From assembly GCA_963678095.2 (NCBI GenBank), contig CAXXXP010000001.1, forward strand, positions 1-64,000: a stretch of 64,000 nt of DNA, read 5' to 3'. The notes beneath the pieces were generated by a model. The model worked only from the letters and a program-made list of their open reading frames with translations, was not told the DNA's origin and did no database searches. The DNA comes from G963678095 sp963678095 (GTDB lineage Bacteria; Bacillota; Negativicutes; Selenomonadales; Selenomonadaceae). The position numbers and the translations under genes are program-made. Shown here in pieces: positions 55,231 to 63,604 of this stretch (the stretch's first letter is position 1; the number at the start of each line of letters is the position of its first letter).

Positions 55231-56742
55231 ATGGACAAAATAAAACTTGAAATGAAAGATATTTTCATTGAATTTCCCGGAGTAAAAGCATTGAACGGCG
55301 TGGATTTTTCCACGCAAGGGGGCATGGTTCATGCCTTGGTAGGGGCAAACGGCGCCGGAAAATCCACTCTGATGAAGGTTCTGGCCGGAGCAAATACTCA
55401 TTATACAGGACAGATTTACGTGGATGAACAGCCTGTGGAAATCCGCTCCCCTAAGGATGCAAAAAATTTGGGGATTGAAATTGTGTACCAGGAAGTTGAT
55501 ACGGCACTGATTCCCTATCTGTCGGTAGCCGAAAATGTAATGTTTGAAATTCTCGTCAATAAAATGGGAAATAAAAAACTGGTGAACTGGTCAGCCATAA
55601 GGCAGGCGGCTAAAGCCGTGTTAACAAGACTTAATGTGGATATTGATGTGAAAGAGACTGTAGCCAATCTCACGCTGGCGCAAAAGCAGATGGTGTTGAT
55701 TGCCCGCTGTGTGGCAGGTGAGTGCCGGCTTCTTATTTTGGATGAACCAACAGCGCCGCTGTCGCATGCGGAAACGGAAGAATTGTTCCGGGTTGTCCGC
55801 GATCTGGCAAAGCAAAATGTCGCTGTTGTCTTTATATCGCACCGGCTGGATGAACTCTATGAAATCTGTGATACCATCACGATCATGCGGGATGGCCGCA
55901 ATGTAACGCGGATGCCGCTCAATAAGGATCTCAAACAAAATGTGATTGTGGAGCATATGCTGGGGCGCAAGTTTGAAGAACTGTATAAAAAGAAAGCAAT
56001 CGCGGTTGGTGAGCCGCTGCTTCAAGTGGAAGGTTTGACGGAACGCGAAGGGAAGGTCAGAAACATAAACATCGAAGTAAAATGCGGTGAAATTGTCGGG
56101 ATTGCCGGCCTTGTCGGGGCGGGGAAAACAGAGTTGTGCAAGACCTTGTTTGGCGCGTTGCCTCAAATGGCAGGAACCGTTAAGCTGCGGGGCAAGACGA
56201 TAAAATGCAAGGACCCGAGTGATGCCGTCAGAAACGGGCTGGCACTGGTGCCGGAAGAGCGTAGAAAAGAAGGGGTGCTGATCACGGATCCCCTGTACAG
56301 CAATATGACAATCGCGGCAATGAATAAGTATGTGAATATCTTTTCGATGGTAAACCGCCGCAAGGAAAAGGCGGATTCACGAACCATGATCAAGGAGCTG
56401 GGGATAAAGACACCTTCGGAAACACAACAAGTATCGTTGTTATCGGGCGGAAATCAGCAGAAGGTTGTTTTGGGAAAATGGCTCAATTCCAATGCAGAAA
56501 TTTACATTTATGATGAACCGACAAAGGGCATTGATGTGGGGGCTAAACGCGATATGTATGAACTTGTAGAGCGGCTGGCAGCTCAGGGTAAGGGGGCTAT
56601 TTATGCTACCTGTGAATTTGGCGAAATACTCAGCATATGTGACCGGGTTTATGTCATGTACAACGGTGAAATTGTCAAGGAAATGAATACAGCAGACACG
56701 GATGAAAAAGAGTTGCTTTATTATTCAACAGGGGGAAGATAG
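55231..56742 (+). CDS. Sugar ABC transporter ATPase, RbsA type (double domain)
   Basis: This 503-residue protein has two fused ATPase domains. Domain 1 has Walker A GANGAGKSTLMK (about residues 40-51), signature LTLAQKQM (degenerate) and Walker B LLILDEPTAPLS. Domain 2 has GLVGAGKTELCK in place of a normal Walker A, signature LSGGNQQKVVLGKWL and YIYDEPTKGIDVG. It powers uptake through the permease that follows. The frame runs upstream, but ATG 55231 starts the family N-terminus with AAGGGTG upstream. Confidence 0.93.
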   Translation: MDKIKLEMKDIFIEFPGVKALNGVDFSTQGGMVHALVGANGAGKSTLMKVLAGANTHYTGQIYVDEQPVEIRSPKDAKNLGIEIVYQEVDTALIPYLSVAENVMFEILVNKMGNKKLVNWSAIRQAAKAVLTRLNVDIDVKETVANLTLAQKQMVLIARCVAGECRLLILDEPTAPLSHAETEELFRVVRDLAKQNVAVVFISHRLDELYEICDTITIMRDGRNVTRMPLNKDLKQNVIVEHMLGRKFEELYKKKAIAVGEPLLQVEGLTEREGKVRNINIEVKCGEIVGIAGLVGAGKTELCKTLFGALPQMAGTVKLRGKTIKCKDPSDAVRNGLALVPEERRKEGVLITDPLYSNMTIAAMNKYVNIFSMVNRRKEKADSRTMIKELGIKTPSETQQVSLLSGGNQQKVVLGKWLNSNAEIYIYDEPTKGIDVGAKRDMYELVERLAAQGKGAIYATCEFGEILSICDRVYVMYNGEIVKEMNTADTDEKELLYYSTGGR

Positions 56743-56743
56743 C

Positions 56744-57772
56744 ATGTGGGATGAAAAAATTGCAGGAAACATAGCGAAGGGGAAGATGGACAAGCAGAAA
56801 ATTCTTCCTTTTATCACCAAATGGGGAACTATTTTAGTAACAATCGGCGTCTTTATCTTTTTCACCTTTGTCAACTGGGATGAGTCGACAAATTCCAGCA
56901 TGTTTTTGACGACAAACAATATCATTACCATTCTCCGCAGTATTTCTATCATGTCGATTATTGCCATCGGCCTAACCTATACCCTGACGGTAAATGGCAT
57001 GGACCTGGCAATCGGGGCCACGGCAAATCTGGCCGATACCTTTATCATGACCATGTTTGTCTGGTACAACATGTCCATCGGGGCATCTATTGCGCTGACG
57101 ATACTGGTCTGCCTGACGGTAGCGATTGTAAACTCCATACTGATCGTAAAACTCAAAATCCCGGATATGATTGCGACACTGGCTGTTATGTTTATGTACC
57201 AGGGGGTGGCCCTGACCTACTCTAACGGAGGTGCTATTACTGAACGCATGACAAGACCGGATGGCATGCAGGCCCCAGGCCTGGTACCGGAGGCATTTCG
57301 TTCGCTCGGTATAGAACCATGGCTGATCGTACTGATGGTGGTTGTCGTTGCTTTTACCTACTTCTTTTTGAATTATACAAAATACGGGCGTTATATGTAT
57401 GCTGTTGGCGGCAATCCTGAGGCGGCAAGACTTTCGGGAATTCCGGTAGCCAAATACAGAATTATCGCCTATGTATTTTCGGCTATGTTTGCCGCTCTTG
57501 GTGGAATTTGCCTGGCGGCCCGTGTCGGAACCGCACAGGTCAGTGCGGGGGATGCTTATCTGATGCCAGCCGTTGCTGCAGCCTTTATCGGATTTTCGGT
57601 GGCTGGTGCCGGTAAGCCGAATGCGATAGGCACTTTGGTGGGTGCAATTTTGGTCGGCATGCTGGAAAACGGACTGATTATGATGGCAGTGCCGTATTAT
57701 GCAATGAACATAATCAAAGGCATTGTTTTAGCCTTGGCGCTGGCAATGACGTATTCAATCGCTAAAAAATAA
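56744..57772 (+). CDS. Sugar ABC transporter permease, RbsC type
   Basis: This 342-residue protein has about ten hydrophobic segments and the RbsC-type signatures LTVNGMDLAIGATANLADT, MFMYQGVALTYSNGG, RYMYAVGGNPEAARLSGIPV and IGFSVAGAGKPNAIGTLVGAI. It starts 1 base after the ATPase stop with AGGGGGAAG upstream. Two of its copies would form the channel with the ATPase dimer and the lipoprotein. Confidence 0.93.
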   Translation: MWDEKIAGNIAKGKMDKQKILPFITKWGTILVTIGVFIFFTFVNWDESTNSSMFLTTNNIITILRSISIMSIIAIGLTYTLTVNGMDLAIGATANLADTFIMTMFVWYNMSIGASIALTILVCLTVAIVNSILIVKLKIPDMIATLAVMFMYQGVALTYSNGGAITERMTRPDGMQAPGLVPEAFRSLGIEPWLIVLMVVVVAFTYFFLNYTKYGRYMYAVGGNPEAARLSGIPVAKYRIIAYVFSAMFAALGGICLAARVGTAQVSAGDAYLMPAVAAAFIGFSVAGAGKPNAIGTLVGAILVGMLENGLIMMAVPYYAMNIIKGIVLALALAMTYSIAKK

Positions 57773-57788
57773 CAAAGGGGATTTTATT

Positions 57789-59018
57789 ATGTCACGGTAT
57801 GATGAATATTTTTTGATGAAAGTAGAGGATGTGCCGGGGTATGTAAAAGAAAAACTGCCGAATTTTTTTCCGGAAGCGGCAACGCCTGAATGCCGGGAAA
57901 TTGGGGACGGCAATCTTAATTATGTATTTCGTCTTGTTGATCAGCAAAGTGGGAAATCCATTGTCATAAAGCAGGCGGGAGAAGCAGCCCGAATTTCCGA
58001 GGACATTGTAATTTCGACGGACCGGGGGCGAATTGAGGCCAAAATTTTGGGATTACAGGAAAAATTTGCTCCGGGGCTAGTACCCAAGGTATACTTATAT
58101 GATGAAGTCATGTGTGCCATGGTTATGGAAGATATGACCGGCCATACGATGATGCGAACCGGTCTGATGCAGCATCAGATGTATCCTGATTTTGCCGAGC
58201 ATATTACGACCTTTTTAGCCAATACGCTGCTGTTGACGACCGATGTCGTAATGAACCATAAGGAAAAGAAGGCCCTCGTAAAAGACTTTATCAATCCGGA
58301 TTTGTGTGAAATCACGGAGGATCTGGTATACAGTGAGCCGTATATTGATTACAATCACCGCAATAATGTGTTTTTGCCAAATGCAGAATTTATTAAAGCG
58401 GAGCTCTATGAAGATACAGCGCTTCATCTTGAGGCGGCCAAGCTGAAATTTCAGTTTATGAACAATGCCCAGGCGCTGATCCACGGCGATCTTCATACAG
58501 GCTCAATATTTATCAATAAGGATCATACCTTTGTCTTTGATCCGGAATTTGCTTTTTTTGGACCGATGGGCTATGATGTCGGCAATATTATCGCCAACAT
58601 GTTTTTTGCCTGGTGCCATGGTGATGCCACCATTGAAGACTCGGCAGCGCGCCGTGAATTTTGCGACTGGACATTGCTTACGATTGAGCAGATTGTCGAT
58701 AAGTTCATCGAAAAATTCCGCCGCCTTTATGCCCAGCGGGCAACGGATACGATGGCGCGGGTGGAAGGATTTCTCGACTATTACTTAGGTACAATTCTTG
58801 ATGATACGGCTGGGATTACCGGACTTGAGCTGATTCGACGGACCGACGGGCTGGCAAATGTCAAGGATATAACGACGATTGAAGATCAGGAAAAACGGAC
58901 CCGGGCGGAAAGAATCGTGGTTACCTTTGCTAAAAATTGCATCATGAATCGGTCGCAGTTTAGATCCGGACAGGATTACCGGCAAGCGATTGCAGCCGCC
59001 GTAGAAAAATTCTCATAA
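57789..59018 (+). CDS. mtnK: 5-methylthioribose kinase (or 5-deoxyribose kinase)
   Basis: This 409-residue kinase is of the MtnK type. There is a glycine-loop-like EIGDGNLNYVFRL (residues 38-49), the Lys in IVIKQAGEAAR, a catalytic HGDLHTGS (232-239) and DPEFAFFGPMGYDVGN (251-266). It phosphorylates C1 of methylthioribose, and related enzymes accept 5-deoxyribose. It directly follows the permease gene (16 bases) and precedes mtnA, so import, phosphorylation and isomerisation are coupled. Confidence 0.92.
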   Translation: MSRYDEYFLMKVEDVPGYVKEKLPNFFPEAATPECREIGDGNLNYVFRLVDQQSGKSIVIKQAGEAARISEDIVISTDRGRIEAKILGLQEKFAPGLVPKVYLYDEVMCAMVMEDMTGHTMMRTGLMQHQMYPDFAEHITTFLANTLLLTTDVVMNHKEKKALVKDFINPDLCEITEDLVYSEPYIDYNHRNNVFLPNAEFIKAELYEDTALHLEAAKLKFQFMNNAQALIHGDLHTGSIFINKDHTFVFDPEFAFFGPMGYDVGNIIANMFFAWCHGDATIEDSAARREFCDWTLLTIEQIVDKFIEKFRRLYAQRATDTMARVEGFLDYYLGTILDDTAGITGLELIRRTDGLANVKDITTIEDQEKRTRAERIVVTFAKNCIMNRSQFRSGQDYRQAIAAAVEKFS

Positions 59019-59033
59019 AAAGTAGGGATAAAT

Positions 59034-60119
59034 ATGGAAACAAAAAAAACAATTATGGATTATGAAACAATCGCGCTGGATGATGACAACAGCGCCCTGG
59101 TCATCATTGATCAGACAAAACTGCCCAATGAGACAAAAATTCTTCATCTCACGACCCAAAAGGAAATCTGGGATGCCATATATTTGCTGCAGGTGCGCGG
59201 CGCACCGGCGATTGGGGATGCCGCTGCTATTGGCATATATCTGGCAGCCAAAGAGATTCAAGCAGATTCTTATGAGGATTTTTACGCGGCCTTTTGCTCG
59301 GCCAAGGACTATCTTGATTCCTCCCGGCCGACGGCGGTTAATCTTTCTTGGGCTTTGCGGCGGATGGAAGGTATCGTAACGGCGAATGCGGAGAAACCCG
59401 TGCCCGAAATAAAAGAATTGCTGCATCAGGAAGCTTTGGCAATCAAAGCAGAAGACATTGCCGTCTGTAAGCGGATCGGGGAGTATGGGCTTACGCTTGT
59501 AAAACCGGGGGATGGGCTGCTCACGCATTGTAATGCCGGGCAGCTGGCTACCGCAAAATACGGTACGGCGACGGCGCCGATGTATTTGGGCCATGAAAAA
59601 GGGTATGGTTTTAAAATTTTTGCCGATGAAACGCGTCCACTTTTACAGGGGGCACGTCTGACGGCATATGAACTTCATGAATCGGGGCTGGATGTGACGT
59701 TAATCTGTGACAACATGGCTGCTTCTGTCATGAAAAATGGCTGGGTTCAGGCTGTTTTTGTCGGCTGCGACCGTGTTGCTGCCAATGGTGATGCGGCCAA
59801 TAAAATTGGGACTTCCTCTGTAGCTATTGCGGCCAAACGCTATAACATTCCGTTTTATGTCTGTGCGCCAACATCCACCATTGATCTGGCAACACCGGAT
59901 GGCGCGGCCATTCACATTGAACAGCGACCGGCGGCAGAAGTAACCGATATGTGGTATGAAAAACGTATGGCACCGCAGGGGGTAAAGGTATACAATCCGG
60001 CTTTTGATGTGACGGATAATGATCTGATTACGGGAATTGTCACGGAATATGGCATTGCCCGGGCCCCATATACAAAATCACTGCAGGAAATACTCGATAA
60101 AAAGAATAAGGGTGAATAA
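59034..60119 (+). CDS. mtnA: Methylthioribose-1-phosphate isomerase
   Basis: This 361-residue isomerase converts the aldose-1-phosphate to the ketose-1-phosphate. Landmarks are QVRGAPAIGDAAAIG (residues 53-67), RPTAVNLSWALRRM, LLTHCNAGQLATAKYGTA with catalytic Cys166 and VFVGCDRVAANGDAANKIGT with catalytic Asp246. The rest of the methionine salvage pathway (MtnB/W/X/D) is not in the window, so the aldolase probably completes a shortened route. A strong terminator follows. Confidence 0.95.
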   Translation: METKKTIMDYETIALDDDNSALVIIDQTKLPNETKILHLTTQKEIWDAIYLLQVRGAPAIGDAAAIGIYLAAKEIQADSYEDFYAAFCSAKDYLDSSRPTAVNLSWALRRMEGIVTANAEKPVPEIKELLHQEALAIKAEDIAVCKRIGEYGLTLVKPGDGLLTHCNAGQLATAKYGTATAPMYLGHEKGYGFKIFADETRPLLQGARLTAYELHESGLDVTLICDNMAASVMKNGWVQAVFVGCDRVAANGDAANKIGTSSVAIAAKRYNIPFYVCAPTSTIDLATPDGAAIHIEQRPAAEVTDMWYEKRMAPQGVKVYNPAFDVTDNDLITGIVTEYGIARAPYTKSLQEILDKKNKGE

Positions 60120-60124
60120 ATGAG

Positions 60125-60172
60125 AAAAGGCTGTTTACAGGCAAGTTCATGCTGCCTGAAACAGCCTTTTTC
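60125..60172 (+). terminator. Strong intrinsic terminator after mtnA
   Basis: AAAAGGCTGTTTACAGGCA pairs with TGCCTGAAACAGCCTTTT except for small internal bulges, then a T-run. It closes the sugar-utilisation operon before the next gene. Confidence 0.85.
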
Positions 60173-60214
60173 GATAAAATCCTGATGAAAAAATGAAATT
60201 CGGAAGGTGATAAG

Positions 60215-61357
60215 ATGAAGGATTCGATAGTAAAGGTGCTCGCGGTAAACGATCCGGCGGTTGACGTATATGCGTTATCGCAGTACAAGGTTTTAGCTGA
60301 TTTTAAGGGCGAGGTGCAGTTTGATGTCATTCCCTGGAGCCGCTATCAGGCAAAAATGACAAAAGCACTGGCCGGCGAAGAAGATTATGATGTGGTAATG
60401 GTAGCCGGGCATTTATGGCTCGGCGACTTGGTGGATGCCGGATCTCTGACCCCGATTGAAATGCTGGAGGAGGATGTAATGCCGGCCCTGCGGCAGGAAT
60501 GCATGTATAAGGGCAAGACCTATCTGTCGCCTTCTTTTTGTGATGGGCACATGGTCGTATATCGCAAGGCGTTGCTGGAACAGGTCCTGCCTTTTCCATG
60601 GGGGGCTGTGATTACACCGCAGGAGTATATAGAGGCAGCAAATCAGCTGGCAAAGCAGAAAAATTCTGAAATTGCGCCTTTGGTGCTAAAGGCGCATCCA
60701 GCGGAAATTTTTACGGATGCCCTGCCGTTCATGCGGATGCAGGGGCTGGATGTCTATGATTTTAATACGGGGCGGACAAATTGTGAAAGTGAAGAAATTA
60801 TAAACGGGCTCGAAGCGTATTGTGGGTTAAAAAAATACGCGATCACAGGAACCGATACGTATGGCAACGAAGAAGTTGCCGCGGCGATCCGGGAGAAAAA
60901 AGTCGCAATGGGGGTTACCTGGAGCGGTCAGCTGGGGCGGATTTATCAGGAGGACTGCCTGGAGCGGGAAGATCTCGCCTTTACCACACTGAGTACGGCC
61001 TGGAATGTTACCTGGTCGTTTGCCGTAAATGCCCGAAGTGAAAAGCAGGAAATAGCCGGACAACTGCTGCGGTATCTGCGCTCGGCAAGAATTGATAAAG
61101 TCGCCGGATCCTATAGCGGCGCCCCGGTGCGACAGGAAAGCTATGCGTTGGGACAGGATGAATTTCCCTGGTATGCCTGCCAGCAGCAGATGATTGAACG
61201 GGCGAAACCTTTGCCCGTCATGGCGCAGGCGGCGGACAAGCATGCCCTGTTTTATGCAGAAATAGCCCAAGCCTTTGCCGGGGAGAAGTCACCAGCTGCG
61301 GCTATGCGGGCAGTGGCTCGTGAAATTTCATCGCTTGAAAAATGCGGCCGACGCTAG
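60215..61357 (+). CDS. Solute-binding-protein homologue lacking a signal peptide
   Basis: This 380-residue protein resembles family 1 extracellular solute-binding proteins. It has VLAVNDPAVDVYALSQYKVL at the start, then DYDVVMVAGHLWLGDLVDAG, YLSPSFCDGHMVVYRKALL, MGVTWSGQLGRIY and GSYSGAPVRQES. Yet it begins directly with the mature-like strand, with no signal, lipobox or alternative upstream start, so it should stay in the cytoplasm. It follows a terminator but precedes no transporter genes. Its role (cytosolic sugar sensor, chaperone or regulator partner) is unknown. AAGGTGAT precedes ATG 60215. Confidence 0.7.
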   Translation: MKDSIVKVLAVNDPAVDVYALSQYKVLADFKGEVQFDVIPWSRYQAKMTKALAGEEDYDVVMVAGHLWLGDLVDAGSLTPIEMLEEDVMPALRQECMYKGKTYLSPSFCDGHMVVYRKALLEQVLPFPWGAVITPQEYIEAANQLAKQKNSEIAPLVLKAHPAEIFTDALPFMRMQGLDVYDFNTGRTNCESEEIINGLEAYCGLKKYAITGTDTYGNEEVAAAIREKKVAMGVTWSGQLGRIYQEDCLEREDLAFTTLSTAWNVTWSFAVNARSEKQEIAGQLLRYLRSARIDKVAGSYSGAPVRQESYALGQDEFPWYACQQQMIERAKPLPVMAQAADKHALFYAEIAQAFAGEKSPAAAMRAVAREISSLEKCGRR

Positions 61358-61380
61358 GTCGATAAAACGGCGCTTCAGCC

Positions 61381-61423
61381 AAGCTTCTCAGTGAGGAATT
61401 TTCTCGCTGAGAAGCTTTTTTTA
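61381..61423 (+). terminator. Intrinsic terminator
   Basis: AAGCTTCTCAG-GAG pairs with CTC-CTGAGAAGCTT, followed by TTTTTTT. A second long stem (61443-61487) with arms AAAAGAC/GTCTTTT follows in the same gap. Confidence 0.85.
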
Positions 61424-61497
61424 TGGTTTAACAGCTTGAAGAAAAAGACGGACCGGTTGTGTTCATGGCAACGGGTCTGTCTTTTGCAGGAGAAGAA

Positions 61498-61526
61498 TTG
61501 CCTGCCGGCCGGTATTGTGGTATGAT
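61498..61526 (+). promoter_or_regulatory. Sigma-70-type promoter of the second CDF gene
   Basis: TTGCCT (61498-61503), a 17-base GC-rich spacer and TATGAT (61521-61526), 66 bases upstream of the start codon. Confidence 0.6.
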
Positions 61527-61591
61527 ATTCAGAAGTTTATCAAGCGGGAGTTTTTGTAAGGGCGATATTTATAGCTAAAGGAGATCTTCTT

Positions 61592-62473
61592 ATGGGAAAT
61601 TTGAATCGGAGAAGCAAAACGGCGTTACTGTCGATTGCCTCCAATGCACTGCTGATCGTGTTTAAGGTAATTGCCGGTATTCTCAGCGGTTCGGTCAGTA
61701 TTATGTCGGAGGCCATTCATTCGGGCATGGATCTTATTGCTTCGGTGATTGCGTTTTTTTCGGTCGTGAGTTCATCAAAACCGGCCGATAAGGACCATCC
61801 GTACGGGCATGGGAAAATTGAAAATATCTCCGGGGCAATCGAGGGGCTGCTTATTTTTGTCGCTGCCGGCATGATTATTTTTGAATCCCTAAAGAAGATT
61901 GCTGAACCGACTGAGATTGAAAATGCCTCGGTGGCTATTTTGGTAATGGTGGCAGCGGCCGGTGTGAATTTTTTTGTATCGAGGATTTTGTATAAGGTCG
62001 CCAAGGAAGAGGATTCGATGGCCCTGGAGGCAGATGCGCTGCATCTGAAGACCGATGTCTATACGGCCCTTGGGGTAGGCCTGGGGCTGCTGCTTATCAA
62101 ACTGACCGGATTTATGATCCTTGACCCGATTGTGGCAATTTTGGTCGCTCTGCTGATTATCAAAGAAGCCTGGGAACTTTGTAAAGCAGCGATTGGAAAT
62201 TTAATTGATTTCAGGCTGACGGATGAAGAGGAAATCGAAGTGGACAGCGTTATCCGGGGGGTTATGAGCAAATACAAAGAACAGTTACTGGACTACCATA
62301 AGCTTAAGACGCGCAAGTCGGGCAATAAACGCCACATTGACTTTCATATTACCGTCAAACCGGACTTGACGGTCAGAGAGGCCCATGATATTGTTGGCTG
62401 TTTAAAAAAGGAAATGAATCAAAAATTTCTCAATACCCGGGTGAGTATTCACATCGATCCGGGGGAAGAATAA
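61592..62473 (+). CDS. Cation diffusion facilitator (CDF) metal exporter
   Basis: This 293-residue protein is a standard-length CDF. Six spans include GSVSIMSEAIHSGMDLIAS (span 2, HxxxD) and LEADALHLKTDVYTALGVG (span 5, HxxxD), with the loop HPYGHGKIENISG between spans 2 and 3 and a short C-terminal domain ending VSIHIDPGEE. The two HxxxD sets suggest Zn-type selectivity, but that is an inference from the family. It differs from the longer CDF at 41513. AAAGGAG precedes ATG 61592. Confidence 0.9.
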   Translation: MGNLNRRSKTALLSIASNALLIVFKVIAGILSGSVSIMSEAIHSGMDLIASVIAFFSVVSSSKPADKDHPYGHGKIENISGAIEGLLIFVAAGMIIFESLKKIAEPTEIENASVAILVMVAAAGVNFFVSRILYKVAKEEDSMALEADALHLKTDVYTALGVGLGLLLIKLTGFMILDPIVAILVALLIIKEAWELCKAAIGNLIDFRLTDEEEIEVDSVIRGVMSKYKEQLLDYHKLKTRKSGNKRHIDFHITVKPDLTVREAHDIVGCLKKEMNQKFLNTRVSIHIDPGEE

Positions 62474-62477
62474 ATAA

Positions 62478-62525
62478 AAAGCAGAATTGCCGCCCGGCAG
62501 GGGGTGTAATTCTGCTTTTTTATTT
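62478..62525 (+). terminator. Intrinsic terminator after the second CDF gene
   Basis: AAAAAGCAGAATT pairs with AATTCTGCTTTTT around a 19-base GC-rich loop, followed by T residues. Confidence 0.85.
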
Positions 62526-62626
62526 AGTTTAGCAAGTATTTTCCTATAAAAAAATAGTTGCAATCAGAAACTGTTTTAATATACAATGATATCATCATAC
62601 AAAAAAGAGAATAAGAGGTGAATTTC

Positions 62627-63136
62627 TTGGAAAAAGCAGCTATGGCGGAAATTTTTCGTGAAATAATCAAAATTTCTGTGCGAAAAATGGGATTGCTGCA
62701 ACGTGAGGGGAACTCTTGTGGGGGAATAACTTTGGCGCAGTGCCATACATTGATTGAAATTGCCAAATATAAGGGTGTATCCTTAAACGACCTGGCGGCA
62801 GCATTGACCCTCGATAAAAGTACAATGAGTCGTACGGTCAATAAATTAGTGAATGCCGGGCTGGTAACACGGGAAATTGACAAGTCTGATCGGCGCTATA
62901 TGAAGATTTCCCTGACACCGGCAGGACAAGAACTGGCAAAACAGATAAATTGTGATATGCAGCGCTATTATGAGATGGTTCTGGCGGCTGTTCCCCAGGA
63001 AGGGCAGATACAGCTGGCCCAGCTGCTGCCTCAGCTTCTGGCTGCAGTTAAAAATACCGGCAGCAATGGCGTACAATGCCCCAAAATTCTCTCGATACCG
63101 GTGCAGAAAGGAGAAGGTAATAATGGAAAAAGCTGA
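62627..63136 (+). CDS. MarR-family transcriptional regulator
   Basis: This 169-residue protein has the MarR winged helix: LAQCHTLIEIAKYKGVSLNDL, then LTLDKSTMSRTVNKLVNAGLV as the recognition helix and REIDKSDRRYMKISLT as the wing. Pairs of such proteins bind palindromic operators and usually respond to small molecules. TTG 62627 is preferred because AGAGGTG is 7-13 bases upstream. GTG 62618 lies inside that site, and ATG 62642 is another option. It overlaps the ArsN2-like gene by 14 bases. Confidence 0.88.
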   Translation: MEKAAMAEIFREIIKISVRKMGLLQREGNSCGGITLAQCHTLIEIAKYKGVSLNDLAAALTLDKSTMSRTVNKLVNAGLVTREIDKSDRRYMKISLTPAGQELAKQINCDMQRYYEMVLAAVPQEGQIQLAQLLPQLLAAVKNTGSNGVQCPKILSIPVQKGEGNNGKS

Positions 63137-63581
63137 TAAATATTTTCAGATCATCCGCCTGACTGCGAGATACTTGAATGAAGCCAGGCAGCTGCTCGAA
63201 GATTGTGATTTGACCCCAGCCGGGGTAGGAAACGGAAATGGCGATTTTTTGTTGCTTGTAAATGCTGGCAGTAAGAAATTGCAGGCTATGATCGGTTGGG
63301 AAATATTTGATGATAGTGCCTTGTTGCGATCCCTCGCGGTGAGAGAAGAATATCGTCAGTGTGGTAGAGCAAAGATTCTGGTAGAGCGGGTGATCGAGCA
63401 ACTGCGAACAGATGGAAGAACGCAGCTGTATTTATTGACGCAGACAGCAGAAGATTATTTAGAGAAATTTGGTTTTGTCGTTATTGAACGACAGAATATT
63501 CCTGACGGATTGCTGCTACAGTCAGAATTAAAAGATATTTGTCCACAGAGCAGTGTCTGCATGTATCGGCAAATTAAATAA
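63123..63581 (+). CDS. ArsN2-like GNAT acetyltransferase
   Basis: This 152-residue protein has the GNAT fold with ALLRSLAVREEYRQCGRAKI (acetyl-CoA pyrophosphate loop, with Q-x-x-G-R in slightly unusual form). The pattern YLLTQTAEDYLEKFGF, then ERQNIPDGLL and CPQSSVCMYR, resembles ArsN2, an acetyltransferase linked to arsenic resistance. No other arsenic genes are visible. It is co-transcribed with MarR and followed by another GNAT gene. ATG 63123 is preceded by AGAAGGTAAT, within the MarR reading frame. Confidence 0.75.
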   Translation: MEKADKYFQIIRLTARYLNEARQLLEDCDLTPAGVGNGNGDFLLLVNAGSKKLQAMIGWEIFDDSALLRSLAVREEYRQCGRAKILVERVIEQLRTDGRTQLYLLTQTAEDYLEKFGFVVIERQNIPDGLLLQSELKDICPQSSVCMYRQIK

Positions 63582-63604
63582 ATTTATAAATGGAGATGAG
63601 TTCT

